A DNA stretch of 64,000 nucleotides from contig JAQWFL010000001.1 in assembly GCA_028704435.1 (NCBI GenBank), positions 1-64,000 of the forward strand, read 5' to 3'. The stretch comes from Anaerostipes sp. GTDB taxonomy: Bacteria; Bacillota; Clostridia; Lachnospirales; Lachnospiraceae. The notes under the pieces were generated by a model, which saw only the letters and a program-made list of their open reading frames with translations, was not told the origin of the DNA and did not search any database. This document shows positions 43,890 through 53,222 of this stretch, in pieces; the first letter of the stretch is position 1; each line of letters starts with the position of its first letter. The position numbers and the translations under genes were made by a program.

Positions 43890-44541
43890 AGAGGCAGTTA
43901 TTTTTGATTTAGACGGTACATTGGTGGATTCTGTGTGGATTTGGAGTGTGGTTGACCATCGATTCCTTGGAGAATATGGAATTTCGGTGCCGGGAGATAT
44001 TTCTGATGATTTAGAAGGTTGCAGTTTCCATGAAACAGCAATTTATTTTAAAAAGCGTTTTGAACTTGATTTATCTATTCAGGAAATCAAAGCAAAATGG
44101 AATCATATGGCCACAGAGATTTATACCAATGAAGTTCCCTTAAAAGATGGAGTGATAGAGTTCTTAGAAGAACTAAAAGGGAGAAATATGAAAATTGGTA
44201 TTTCTACCAGTAATTCAAGAGAATTGGCTATGGCCACATTAAAAACACATAACATATCAGATTATTTTGATTATATTTGTACATCCAATGAAGTAAAAAA
44301 GGGAAAGCCAGCACCAGATGTTTATTTAAAAACGGCGGCAGAACTAAGCATTGAACCTAAGAGAACCCTTGTGTTTGAAGATATTCCATATGGTATTATG
44401 GCAGGAAACAGTGCGAACATGGAGACTTGTGCTGTATGGGATAAGTATTCAGAAGATGTTATCAATGAAAAAAAGGAGTTGGCAAATTACTATATTCAAT
44501 CCTATTTTGATGTGTTAAATGGGACATACGAAAGGCTGTAA
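43876..44541 (+). CDS. HAD-superfamily phosphatase (beta-phosphoglucomutase-like)
   Basis: 221 residues with complete HAD motifs: FDLDGTLVDS (Asp11, Asp13), the STSNSR segment (motif II), the KKGKPAPDVY Lys (motif III) and VFEDIPYGIMAG (motif IV). A helical cap lies between motifs I and II. Unlike the HAD gene at 6349, the acid/base Asp is present. It overlaps the pseudouridine-synthase gene by 14 bases and is probably co-transcribed. The substrate is unknown. Confidence 0.87.
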   Translation: MLENKEAVIFDLDGTLVDSVWIWSVVDHRFLGEYGISVPGDISDDLEGCSFHETAIYFKKRFELDLSIQEIKAKWNHMATEIYTNEVPLKDGVIEFLEELKGRNMKIGISTSNSRELAMATLKTHNISDYFDYICTSNEVKKGKPAPDVYLKTAAELSIEPKRTLVFEDIPYGIMAGNSANMETCAVWDKYSEDVINEKKELANYYIQSYFDVLNGTYERL

Positions 44542-44550
44542 GGTGATGAT

Positions 44551-45312
44551 ATGCGCAAAAAAATAGCAATTGTAACAGGAGCTTCTTCTGGAATGGGAAG
44601 AGAATTTATAAAACAAATCACCATGAGATATTCATTTTTAGATGAAGTATGGGTTATTGCAAGAAGAATGGATCGGTTAGAGCAATTAGAAAGTAAGAGT
44701 TCTAAAATTAAGATTGTACCAATGGCAATGGATTTAAATGACATAAGCCAGTTTACAGAATTGGAAGATAAATTAAAAGAAGAGAATCCTAAGGTTTTCT
44801 TTTTAGTGAATAGTGCCGGATTTGGAAGCGTTGGATTGTTTGAGGATTTAGATGAAAAAGACGTAGGGGGCATGATTGATATTAATTGTAGAGCGTTGAC
44901 TATGATGACGTACAAAGTGCTGCCATTTATGTCAAAAGGTGCTTATATCTATCAGTTTGCATCATCTGCAGCATTTGTTCCACAACCTAAGTTTGGAATT
45001 TATGCGGCAACAAAATCATTTGTATTAAGTTTTTCAAAATCACTTAATGTAGAATTAAAAGACCGTCATATTAAAGTAGTAGCTATTTGTCCAGGCCCAG
45101 TAAAAACAGAATTTTTTGATTTGGCATATGAAAAGACAAATATAAAAATGTATAAATTATTAGTTATGGCAAAACCAGAAAAGGTAGTAGAAAAGGTATT
45201 AAAGGATGGAGCCAATGGAAAAAGCGTATCTGTATATGGACTTCCAATGAAAATGGTTCAAATTCTGTGTAAGTTATTCCCTTGGGATTTTGCTATGAAA
45301 TTTATCCGTTAG
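44551..45312 (+). CDS. Short-chain dehydrogenase/reductase (classical SDR)
   Basis: 253 residues. The cofactor motif is VTGASSGMGREF with Arg residues (IARRMDRL) after beta-2 that favour NADP. VNSAGFG is the NNAG-like strand, Ser is in QFASSAAF and the catalytic YxxxK is YAATKSF. The C-terminal helices are hydrophobic and may associate with membrane. The substrate is not assigned. It sits between HAD and RluA-like genes in one run. Confidence 0.9.
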   Translation: MRKKIAIVTGASSGMGREFIKQITMRYSFLDEVWVIARRMDRLEQLESKSSKIKIVPMAMDLNDISQFTELEDKLKEENPKVFFLVNSAGFGSVGLFEDLDEKDVGGMIDINCRALTMMTYKVLPFMSKGAYIYQFASSAAFVPQPKFGIYAATKSFVLSFSKSLNVELKDRHIKVVAICPGPVKTEFFDLAYEKTNIKMYKLLVMAKPEKVVEKVLKDGANGKSVSVYGLPMKMVQILCKLFPWDFAMKFIR

Positions 45313-45322
45313 AGAGGGCAGT

Positions 45323-46285
45323 ATGAAAGAAATCATTGTTTCAAATCAAGAGGCAGAGCAAAGATTTGATAAAATGCTTGGAAAGTATTTAAATCAGGCA
45401 CCAAAAAGTTTTATCTACAAAATGCTTCGGAAGAAGAATATAAAATTAAATGGGAAAAAGGCCACTGGAAATGAAAAGCTTGTTATGGGAGATCAAATTA
45501 ACATTTATCTTTCTGATGATACAGTTGCTAAATTCCGAAAAGAAGTGACAGTGGCAAAACAAAAAGTATCCTTAGATGTAATCTATCAGGATCAAAATGT
45601 TATGTTTATCAATAAGCCATATGGAATGCTTTCTCAAAAATCAAAGCCAGAAGATATTTCTATCAATGATGAGATTCTCCCTTATTGCATGGAACATGGG
45701 ATTTTGACCCAGAAAGATATTCAGATGATGAAGCCGTCTATCTGTAATCGCCTAGATCGAAATACAACAGGAATTATCATTGCAGGAATTTCTTTAGAAG
45801 GACTTCAGACGATGTCGCACATGTTAAAAGAGCGAACCATAGATAAATATTACCTTACAATTGTAAAAGGTGTGATAACAAAAAGGGAACAGATTTCTGG
45901 ATATTTGGTGAAGAATCATAAAACCAATAAAGTCACAGTATCTTCACAGGCAAAGGATGGAGCAGATCCAATTGAGACGTCATATGAACCAAAAATGAAT
46001 AACGGTGAATATACGCTACTTCGTGTAAAATTAATCACAGGAAAGACACATCAGATTCGTGCTCATTTAGCCAGCCAGGGACATTCTATTGTTGGAGACA
46101 GCAAATATGGAGATGAAGAGATCAATAGGAAAATGAAACAATTGTTTTCCTTAAAACATCAATTATTACATTGTGAGGAATTAGTTTTTCCAGGGGAAAT
46201 GAAACGTTTGAAGGAATTAGAGGGAAGGCATATCAAAGCAAGAGTTCCTGAGAATTTTCAAAAGATAATTGACATATTATTTTAA
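45323..46285 (+). CDS. RluA-family pseudouridine synthase
   Basis: 320 residues: an S4-like N-terminus (FDKMLGKYLNQAPKSFIYKM, then RKKNIKLNGKKATG) and the RluA catalytic core. The catalytic block reads ICNRLDRNTTGIIIAG, with NRLD in place of the common HRLD but with the catalytic Asp kept. GKTHQIRAHLASQGH is the conserved late motif. It resembles RluC/RluD-like 23S enzymes, and the exact target is uncertain. recU follows almost directly. Confidence 0.9.
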   Translation: MKEIIVSNQEAEQRFDKMLGKYLNQAPKSFIYKMLRKKNIKLNGKKATGNEKLVMGDQINIYLSDDTVAKFRKEVTVAKQKVSLDVIYQDQNVMFINKPYGMLSQKSKPEDISINDEILPYCMEHGILTQKDIQMMKPSICNRLDRNTTGIIIAGISLEGLQTMSHMLKERTIDKYYLTIVKGVITKREQISGYLVKNHKTNKVTVSSQAKDGADPIETSYEPKMNNGEYTLLRVKLITGKTHQIRAHLASQGHSIVGDSKYGDEEINRKMKQLFSLKHQLLHCEELVFPGEMKRLKELEGRHIKARVPENFQKIIDILF

Positions 46286-46300
46286 TTGCAGGAGGCTACA

Positions 46301-46837
46301 ATGGGAACATGGAATTTAAAAGGGTTAAGGGGATCGGTTTTAGAAGAATTAGTGAACCATACCAATGATATATACAGGGAACAAAGGCTTGCACTTGTTC
46401 AGAAAATTCCTACTTCAATAAAACCTGTTAAATTTGATAAGAAAACAAGACAGATTTCTCTTGCATATTTTGATCAGAAAAGTACGGTGGATTATATAGG
46501 TGTGGTACAGGGAGTTCCAATATGTTTTGATGCGAAAGAATGTGGGAAAGATACTTTTCCGCTGAACAATATCCACGAGCATCAAATGAAGTTTATGAAA
46601 GAATTTGAAGAGCAGGGAGGTATTAGTTTCTTTTTGATTTATTATACTCATCGCCAAGTGTGTTATTTTATGACCTATAAAGAAGCTAATGTTTACTGGA
46701 TGAGAAGAAATGAAGGTGGAATCAAGCATTTTAAATATGAGGAACTTGATTTGGGCCGTTTTGTACCAATGAAAAGGGGAATGGTGCTTCATTATCTTGA
46801 AACTCTAAAAAAAGTAATGGAAAATGGCCAGTCTTGA
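46301..46837 (+). CDS. recU: Holliday junction resolvase RecU
   Basis: 178-residue Firmicute-type resolvase that cuts four-way DNA junctions and modulates RecA. GTWNLKGLRGSVLEELVNHTN-like N-terminus (NLKGLRGSVLEELVN), SLAYFDQKSTVDYIGV, FDAKECGKDTFPL (metal-binding Asp/Glu/Lys), HEHQMKFM and LIYYTHRQVCYF match the family. The ATG at 46301 follows AGGAGG. The in-frame TTG at 46286 precedes the RBS. In bacilli recU pairs with a PBP gene. Here it ends the RNA-modification run. Confidence 0.93.
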   Translation: MGTWNLKGLRGSVLEELVNHTNDIYREQRLALVQKIPTSIKPVKFDKKTRQISLAYFDQKSTVDYIGVVQGVPICFDAKECGKDTFPLNNIHEHQMKFMKEFEEQGGISFFLIYYTHRQVCYFMTYKEANVYWMRRNEGGIKHFKYEELDLGRFVPMKRGMVLHYLETLKKVMENGQS

Positions 46838-46843
46838 AGAAAG

Positions 46844-46872
46844 TTGACTTAAAGATAGATTTTTTGTATAAT
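46844..46872 (+). promoter_or_regulatory. Sigma-A promoter of yicC-gmk-rpoZ
   Basis: TTGACT, a 17-base spacer and TATAAT. Confidence 0.85.
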
Positions 46873-46919
46873 AATAAACCGAACGTCTGTAAGTAAATAC
46901 ATAAAAGGAAGAATAGATT

Positions 46920-47801
46920 ATGATAAGAAGCATGACTGGATTTGGACGAAGCGAAGTGTCCAATGAATTGAATCAAACAATTGTTGTGGAAGTGAAGTCA
47001 GTGAATCACAGATACTGTGATGTTACACTAAAGAATCCTAGAAAGTTCACAATGTTTGAACCAAAGATTCGCAATTTATTTAAAGAATATGCCAATCGTG
47101 GAAAGGTGGATTTGGCAATCTCATATGAAGATATGTCAGAGAATACTGTAAAGTTACATTACAATAGAGAAATGGCGAAAGAGTATATGGATGCTTTTAA
47201 AGCCATGGAGGAAGACTTTGGTGTTTCTGCGTTGGTAACTGCAAGAGAATTGTCTCAGTGTTCTGAAGTATTAACCCTTCAAGAACAATCTATGGATGAA
47301 GATAGATGGTGGGGGTTAATTGAACAGGCAGTCAAAGAAGCAGGAAAGCAGTTTGTTTCATCGAGAGAAGTGGAAGGTGAAAGGTTAAGAGAAGACTTAA
47401 TTCAAAAGCTTCACCAGATGAAGGAAGATGTTGCATTTGTTGAGAGTCGTTCTCCACAAATTGTAGAAGAATATCGCTTGAAATTAGAAGAGAAAGTGAA
47501 GGATTTACTTGAAACAGCTGGGATTGATGAGAATCGAATTGCAGCAGAAGTGACTCTTTATGCCGATAAGATTTCTGTGGATGAGGAGATTGTGCGTTTG
47601 CAAAGTCATATTGCTGAGATGGAGAATATCTTAAATCAGGACGACAGTGTGGGACGTAAACTTGATTTTATGGCACAAGAGATGAATCGAGAAGCTAACA
47701 CAATTCTTTCTAAGAGTAATGATGTGGAATTGTCCAATCATGCAATTGAATTAAAGACAAATGTAGAAAAGATTAGAGAACAAGTTCAGAATATTGAGTA
47801 A
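46920..47801 (+). CDS. yicC: YicC/YloC family endoribonuclease
   Basis: 293 residues. SMTGFGRSEV at the N-terminus, VEVKSVNHRYCD, and the C-terminal DUF1732 part (DKISVDEEIVRLQSHI, GRKLDFMAQEMNREANT, LKTNVEKIREQVQNIE) match the family. Relatives cleave RNA and affect small-RNA stability. It is first in the conserved Firmicute trio yicC-gmk-rpoZ. RBS AAAGGAAG. Confidence 0.94.
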   Translation: MIRSMTGFGRSEVSNELNQTIVVEVKSVNHRYCDVTLKNPRKFTMFEPKIRNLFKEYANRGKVDLAISYEDMSENTVKLHYNREMAKEYMDAFKAMEEDFGVSALVTARELSQCSEVLTLQEQSMDEDRWWGLIEQAVKEAGKQFVSSREVEGERLREDLIQKLHQMKEDVAFVESRSPQIVEEYRLKLEEKVKDLLETAGIDENRIAAEVTLYADKISVDEEIVRLQSHIAEMENILNQDDSVGRKLDFMAQEMNREANTILSKSNDVELSNHAIELKTNVEKIREQVQNIE

Positions 47802-47814
47802 GGAGATATTTTAG

Positions 47815-48429
47815 ATGAAAAAAGGATCTTTATTGATTTTATCCGGGTTCTCTGGGGTTGGAAAAGGAACTGTTGCAAAGCAGTTAGTAGAGAGGTATGG
47901 ATACAGCTTATCTGTTTCAGCAACAACGAGAAAGCCAAGAGAAGGCGAAGTAGACGGAAAAGATTATTTCTTTAAGTCTGTAGATGAATTTAAGAATCTC
48001 ATTGATTACAATGGGTTTATAGAGTATGCTAGATATGTGGAGAATTATTACGGGACTCCACGTAAGTTTGTAGAGGATGAATTAAAGCTTGGACACAATG
48101 TTATCTTAGAGATAGAAGTTCAAGGAGCATTTCGTATTAGAGAACAGTATCCAGATGCACTGCTTGTATTTATTACGGCACCAAGTGCACAGGAGATTAA
48201 GAATCGTCTTCTTGGACGAGGAACTGAAACGGAAGAAGTGATTCAAAAGAGACTCAATCGTGCGTTAGAAGAATCCGCAGATATGGATCAATATGATTAT
48301 ATCATTGTGAATGATGATTTAGATCAATGTGTGGATGATGTGAATGCAGTCGTTGTAGCACAAGGATGTTTAAAGGACAATAATGTAGATTTGATACAAG
48401 AAACCATAGAAGGTCTAAAGGTATTATAG
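47815..48429 (+). CDS. gmk: Guanylate kinase
   Basis: Phosphorylates GMP to GDP. It has 204 residues. The P-loop is LSGFSGVGKGTV, the GMP-binding segment is SATTRKPREGEVDGKDYFF, and the lid/late segment contains RLLGRGTETEEVIQKRL. It is a target of (p)ppGpp in many Firmicutes. 13 bases after yicC and 14 before rpoZ. Confidence 0.97.
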   Translation: MKKGSLLILSGFSGVGKGTVAKQLVERYGYSLSVSATTRKPREGEVDGKDYFFKSVDEFKNLIDYNGFIEYARYVENYYGTPRKFVEDELKLGHNVILEIEVQGAFRIREQYPDALLVFITAPSAQEIKNRLLGRGTETEEVIQKRLNRALEESADMDQYDYIIVNDDLDQCVDDVNAVVVAQGCLKDNNVDLIQETIEGLKVL

Positions 48430-48443
48430 AAGGAGGATTTATT

Positions 48444-48689
48444 ATGTTACACCCATCATATTCAGAATTAATGGAAGTTGTAAACGGAGATGACGAGGAC
48501 AAGAATATTATTTCAAGTCGTTACTCTATTGTAATTGCAAGTTCAAAGCGTGCAAGACAATTAATTGCAGGAGACGTACCTATGGTAGAGGAGCCAGAGA
48601 ACCGTAAACCGTTGTCTATTGCTGTAGATGAACTACAAAGCCAGATGGTTAAGATTCTAGATGAAACATTAGAACCAAGCGAACAATAA
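48444..48689 (+). CDS. rpoZ: RNA polymerase omega subunit
   Basis: 81 residues. [10 protein letters not shown], then [20 protein letters not shown], and [11 protein letters not shown] match the omega core; the C-terminal region is a variable acidic helix. It promotes assembly of beta-prime. Strong RBS GAAGGAGG. Followed by a terminator. Confidence 0.95.
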   Translation: MLHPSYSELMEVVNGDDEDKNIISSRYSIVIASSKRARQLIAGDVPMVEEPENRKPLSIAVDELQSQMVKILDETLEPSEQ

Positions 48690-48702
48690 GAATAAAATGA
48701 AC

Positions 48703-48737
48703 GGGTTCCTAGTAGTATGGGGGAACCCTTATTTTTT
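48703..48737 (+). terminator. Terminator after rpoZ
   Basis: GGGTTCC pairs with GGAACCC followed by TTATTTTTT. It lies within an upstream extension of the uppP frame and so rules out that start. Confidence 0.85.
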
Positions 48738-48753
48738 AAGGAGATTATTTAGG

Positions 48754-49581
48754 ATGGATATATTATTAATTATAAAAACGGTTTTATTAGGAATTATCGA
48801 GGGGATTACAGAATGGCTGCCAATTAGCAGTACTGGACATTTAATCCTAGCAGATGAGTTTATTAGACTTAACATGTCAGATGCATTTATGGAGATGTTT
48901 GATGTTGTTATTCAACTAGGAGCTATTATGGCAGTTGTTGTCTTGTATTTTCATAAATTGAACCCATTTTCTCCTAGAAAATCAACTTTGGAAAAGAAAG
49001 ATACAATGATTTTATGGGTAAAGGTTATTATTGCAGTATTTCCAGCGGCAGTGATTGGGCTGCTATTTGACGACTGGATGCATGATAAGTTCTACAATCC
49101 AATTGTAGTTGCTGCCACTTTGATAATTTATGGAGTTTTATATATTGTGATCGAGAATCACAATGAAAGAAATCATGTACGTGGAATGAACCGATTGTCA
49201 GGGCTTACATACCAGATGGCCTTAGTTATTGGAGTGTTCCAAGTATTGTCATTAATTCCTGGAACTTCAAGATCAGGAGCAACAATTCTTGGAGGAATTT
49301 TAATTGGATGCTCTAGAACAGTTGCTGCGGAATTCTCATTTTTCTTGGGGATTCCAGTGATGTTTGGTGCAAGTTTACTAAAGATTGTAAAGTTTGGATT
49401 TCATTTTACAGGAACAGAACTTACGGTACTCCTTGTGGGAATGATTGTATCTTTTGTGGTATCAGTTTTGGCAATTAAATTCTTACTACAATACATTAAA
49501 AATCATGACTTCAAGGCATTTGGAGTATACCGGATTGTTCTTGGTGTTTTAGTAGTTGCGTATTTCTTCATACTTAGATAA
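48754..49581 (+). CDS. uppP: Undecaprenyl-diphosphate phosphatase (BacA family)
   Basis: 275-residue polytopic membrane enzyme that recycles the lipid carrier of cell-wall synthesis and gives bacitracin tolerance. Both active-site motifs are present: [15 protein letters not shown] near the N-terminus and [10 protein letters not shown] in the middle. About eight helices. The start at 48754 has AAGGAG upstream. The frame from 48697 passes through the rpoZ terminator. The next gene starts 11 bases downstream. Confidence 0.96.
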   Translation: MDILLIIKTVLLGIIEGITEWLPISSTGHLILADEFIRLNMSDAFMEMFDVVIQLGAIMAVVVLYFHKLNPFSPRKSTLEKKDTMILWVKVIIAVFPAAVIGLLFDDWMHDKFYNPIVVAATLIIYGVLYIVIENHNERNHVRGMNRLSGLTYQMALVIGVFQVLSLIPGTSRSGATILGGILIGCSRTVAAEFSFFLGIPVMFGASLLKIVKFGFHFTGTELTVLLVGMIVSFVVSVLAIKFLLQYIKNHDFKAFGVYRIVLGVLVVAYFFILR

Positions 49582-49592
49582 AGGAGTTTTTA

Positions 49593-50342
49593 ATGGATAA
49601 ACAGGCATTGTTTCAAGAATTAGGAGAATTGATTCAGATTGCTAAAACCAACGGCGATCAGATTTCAAAAAAAGAAATTATATCCTATTTTGAAGAGTTA
49701 GAATTAAATGATGAGATAATCACAACCTTGTGTGATTATTTTCTAGAAGCTGGAATCAAGGTGATTGGTTATGAAAAGCAAGAAGAGGAAACAAAGGAAA
49801 TAACGCCAGAAGATATTGGAGTCATTGCTTTTTATGAAGATGAACTACGCCAGATGGATTCTGTGAGTGAAGAGGAGAAGGAACAACTTTTTCAAAGATT
49901 TTCAAAGGGAGAAGATGTAAGAGAAGAATTAATTGAAAGCATGCTTTCTGATGTTGTTGGATTTGCAAAAGAATATCAGGGGCAGGGAGTTATGTTTGGG
50001 GATTTGATTCAGGAAGGGAACATTGGACTCCTAGAAGCTTTGATGGATATAAAAGGCGATAATAAGGACGTAAAAGCGAAGGTATATCATCAAATCAGGC
50101 AAGCAATGGAGGAGATGATTATGCAGCAGAAAGGCTCCAATGCGGTAGGGGATGCTATGGCAAAGAAAGCCAATCGATTAGATGAAGCTGCAACATATCT
50201 TGCAAAGAAATTTGAGAGAGAGGCATCAGCACAAGAACTAGCAGATTATCTATCAATGGATGTAGAAGAAGTAAAAGACATTATGAAGTTATCTTTGGAT
50301 GCGATTTCTGTTATGAATACGGAGATTACACCTGCCAAATAG
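49593..50342 (+). CDS. Degenerate sigma-70-like protein (no region 4, altered region 2)
   Basis: 249 residues. The N-terminal 60 resemble region 1.1 of the rpoD product at 53223 (helices plus EQEEETKE-like acidic linker). About 74-150 align with regions 1.2-2.2: PEDIGVIAFYEDELRQMD, then EEKEQLFQRFSKGED and FGDLIQEGNIGLLEAL. At region 2.3-2.4, where RpoD has [16 protein letters not shown], this protein has VKAKVYHQIRQAMEEM, without the Trp/aromatic DNA-melting residues. About 195-240 resemble region 3 (EASAQELADYLSMDVEEVKDI). Region 4 is absent. It is probably a core-binding or regulatory paralog rather than a promoter-recognising sigma factor. The frame is intact and lies between uppP and dgt. 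Confidence 0.8.
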   Translation: MDKQALFQELGELIQIAKTNGDQISKKEIISYFEELELNDEIITTLCDYFLEAGIKVIGYEKQEEETKEITPEDIGVIAFYEDELRQMDSVSEEEKEQLFQRFSKGEDVREELIESMLSDVVGFAKEYQGQGVMFGDLIQEGNIGLLEALMDIKGDNKDVKAKVYHQIRQAMEEMIMQQKGSNAVGDAMAKKANRLDEAATYLAKKFEREASAQELADYLSMDVEEVKDIMKLSLDAISVMNTEITPAK

Positions 50343-50354
50343 GGGAGGGACTGT

Positions 50355-51356
50355 ATGAACATTCGAGAAAGCCAGGAAAAAAGAGAAGAGGAACTGCTTA
50401 GCAAGTTTGCTACATTAAGTTCTAATACAAAAGGAAGAGAAAAGCCCGAGGTGGAGTGTGAGATTCGAACTTGTTTTCAACGAGATCGAGATCGCATTCT
50501 CCACTGTAAGGCTTTTCGCCGTTTAAAAGACAAAACCCAGGTCTTTTTATCGCCAAGAGGAGATCATTATCGTACAAGAATGACCCATACATTGGAGGTT
50601 GCACAGAATGCAAGGACAGTGGCTAGAGCCTTAGATTTAAATGAGCTTTTGACAGAAGCAATTGCTCTTGGACATGATTTAGGGCATACACCTTTTGGTC
50701 ATTCAGGAGAAGGTGTATTAAATAAAATTACTCCAGGAGGATTTGAACATGCACTCCAGAGTATTCGTGTCGTAGAGTGTCTGGAAAAGGAAGGAGCAGG
50801 ATTAAATCTAACATGGGAAGTAAGGGATGGAATGAAAAATCATTCAACAAAACGAATGCCTGCAACCTTAGAGGGAAAAGTAGTTCGTCTTGCAGACAAG
50901 ATTGCATATATTAGCCATGATATTGATGATTCCATTCGTGGGAATGTATTGACAGAAGAAGATATTCCAAAGGAAATTCGAAACACCTTAGGAAATAGTG
51001 TAAGAGAGCGGATGAATACCATGATTCTTGATATGGTGGAGCATAGTCAGCATACAGATGACATTGTAATGTCAAAAGAAATACATGGAGCTATGTTTGA
51101 TCTTCGCAGATTCTTATTTCGCCATGTGTATGAGGATCCAGATACAAAGAAAGAAGAAAAGAAAGTGCATCATATTATTGAACCCTTGTATGATTATTTT
51201 TTAAATCATTTAGATCGGCTTCCAGGCTACAGTCAGCAACAAATGAAGGAAGGAAGTAGTAAACATGTGGCAGTATGTGATTATATAGCAGGAATGACAG
51301 ATCATTTTGCAGTGGAAACATACAAAGAAATATTTATTCCAAAATTTTGGATCTAA
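50355..51356 (+). CDS. dgt: dGTP triphosphohydrolase-like HD-domain protein
   Basis: 333 residues of the short Firmicute type. HCKAFRRLKDKTQVF, RTRMTHTLEVAQNAR (first His), GHDLGHTPFGHSGE (HD motif) and KIAYISHDIDDS (late Asp) form the metal site. It removes triphosphate from dNTPs. The order dgt-dnaG-rpoD is common in Clostridia. RBS GGGGAGGGACTG; 12 bases after the sigma-like gene. Confidence 0.92.
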   Translation: MNIRESQEKREEELLSKFATLSSNTKGREKPEVECEIRTCFQRDRDRILHCKAFRRLKDKTQVFLSPRGDHYRTRMTHTLEVAQNARTVARALDLNELLTEAIALGHDLGHTPFGHSGEGVLNKITPGGFEHALQSIRVVECLEKEGAGLNLTWEVRDGMKNHSTKRMPATLEGKVVRLADKIAYISHDIDDSIRGNVLTEEDIPKEIRNTLGNSVRERMNTMILDMVEHSQHTDDIVMSKEIHGAMFDLRRFLFRHVYEDPDTKKEEKKVHHIIEPLYDYFLNHLDRLPGYSQQQMKEGSSKHVAVCDYIAGMTDHFAVETYKEIFIPKFWI

Positions 51357-51424
51357 ATTTAAAGGTTTTTTAAAAAATATGTAGAATAATATATATAGAA
51401 GAGCAAAAGAAAGGGGAAATATAA

Positions 51425-53188
51425 GTGCTATATAGTGATGACATCATAGAAGAAGTACGAAGTCGCAATGATATTGTGGATTTGATTTCCACTTATGTAT
51501 CTCTAAAGAAGAAGGGAAGTTCGTATTTTGGATTATGTCCTTTTCATAATGAAAAATCACCATCATTTTCGGTAAGCCGAGACAAGCAGATGTATTACTG
51601 TTTTGGATGTGGAGCTGGAGGCAATGTATTTACATTTGTCATGGAATATGAAAATTTTACATTTCCAGAAGCAATCCGCTACCTGGCAGAACGTGCAGGA
51701 ATGGTTTTGCCGGAAGAGGAGATGGATGAAGAGGCCAAGAAGAGAGCAGATGCAAGATCTACCCTTAAGGATTTGAATAAGATTGCAGCCAATTATTTTT
51801 ATGTATTGTTACATAGCAGTCGGGGTGAGATTGGATTAAAGTATCTTAAAGACCGTGGGATTACCATGGAAACCATGAAAAGGTTTGCATTGGGATACTC
51901 GGATATTTACAATGATGATTTATACAAATATTTAAAGAGTAAAGGGTATTCAGATGATGATTTGAAGGAATCAGCACTGGTCAATATTGATGAGGCAAGA
52001 GGTGGAAGTGATAAGTTTTGGAATCGTGTTATGTTTCCAATTCAGGATGTGAATAACCGAGTCATAGGATTTGGTGGACGAGTTATGGGAGATGGGAATC
52101 CTAAGTATTTAAACTCAAAAGAAACCAAGTTGTTTGATAAGAGCAGGAATCTGTATGGACTTAATTTTGCGAGAACCAGCAGAGAGCGTTATATTATTTT
52201 GTGCGAAGGGTATATGGATGTAATTACCATGCATCAGGCAGGATTTACCAATACAGTGGCGGCTCTTGGTACTGCATTTACACAGGGACATGCCTCACTT
52301 TTGAAGCGGTATACCGATGAAGTTATATTGTCTTTTGACAGTGATGGAGCAGGACAAAAGGCAATTCTTAGAGCTATTCCAATACTAAAGGATGCGGGAC
52401 TTACAGTTCGGGTTTTAGACTTGAAACCACACAAAGATCCTGATGAATTTATTAAGGAACTAGGAGCCGAAGAATTGAAGGAACGGCTCTCAAAAGCCAT
52501 AGGAAGTTTTATGTTTCAAGTAATGACAATATCTAAAGAATACAATCAGGAAGACCCAGAAGAGAGAACTAAGTTTCAAAGGGAAGCAGCGAAGCTTCTT
52601 GCGAATATAGAAGAGCCTTTAGAGCGAAACAATTATATCGAGGCTGTCTCAAGAGAATATTATATTGCATTTGAAGAATTAAAGGACTTAGTAGAGTATT
52701 ATGGGACAAGTGGATATGTTGCCAAGAATACGAAACAGCAGGTAGAAACCCCCAAGATGAGAAGTGAACAAAAAGAAGAAAAGAAGCTGCAGCCCCAAAA
52801 GTTATTGCTTACATGGCTGGTAAATGAACCAATTTTATTTAAGAAATTAGAACATATTATTGGACCAGATGACTTTATAGAACCCATATATCATGGAGTT
52901 GCAATGCTGTTGTTTTCTCAATATGAAGAGAATGGACAAGTAATTCCGGCTAGAATTATTAATCAGTATACAGATATGGAAGACCAGAAAACAATAGCTT
53001 CATTGTTTAATACAACACTTGAATTTATACCAGAGGCGGAGGATCAGGAGAAAGCACTTACAGATATTGTTCGGAAGGTAAAGGCAGACAGTATTGAATA
53101 CCAGATGAATGCATCCAATGATATCATAAAATGGCAGTCACTAATCAAGGAAAAAGGTAATCTCTCTAAATTGCATATTTCAATTTAG
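51425..53188 (+). CDS. dnaG: DNA primase
   Basis: 587 residues. The CHC2 zinc finger is [11 protein letters not shown]...[10 protein letters not shown] (start of mature chain to about 65), the catalytic core has the [13 protein letters not shown] Toprim Glu and [11 protein letters not shown] Asp residues, and the C-terminal helicase-binding region starts near 430. It uses a GTG start after AAAGGGGAAATATAA. Together with rpoD it forms the macromolecular synthesis operon. Confidence 0.97.
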   Translation: MLYSDDIIEEVRSRNDIVDLISTYVSLKKKGSSYFGLCPFHNEKSPSFSVSRDKQMYYCFGCGAGGNVFTFVMEYENFTFPEAIRYLAERAGMVLPEEEMDEEAKKRADARSTLKDLNKIAANYFYVLLHSSRGEIGLKYLKDRGITMETMKRFALGYSDIYNDDLYKYLKSKGYSDDDLKESALVNIDEARGGSDKFWNRVMFPIQDVNNRVIGFGGRVMGDGNPKYLNSKETKLFDKSRNLYGLNFARTSRERYIILCEGYMDVITMHQAGFTNTVAALGTAFTQGHASLLKRYTDEVILSFDSDGAGQKAILRAIPILKDAGLTVRVLDLKPHKDPDEFIKELGAEELKERLSKAIGSFMFQVMTISKEYNQEDPEERTKFQREAAKLLANIEEPLERNNYIEAVSREYYIAFEELKDLVEYYGTSGYVAKNTKQQVETPKMRSEQKEEKKLQPQKLLLTWLVNEPILFKKLEHIIGPDDFIEPIYHGVAMLLFSQYEENGQVIPARIINQYTDMEDQKTIASLFNTTLEFIPEAEDQEKALTDIVRKVKADSIEYQMNASNDIIKWQSLIKEKGNLSKLHISI

Positions 53189-53222
53189 GATGGTTAGAAT
53201 AAGAATGAGAGGAAAGATAGTT

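Noticed and set aside
48697-48753. N-terminal extension of UppP
   Set aside because: The stretch is the rpoZ terminator, and the conserved UppP N-terminus begins at 48754 after an RBS.
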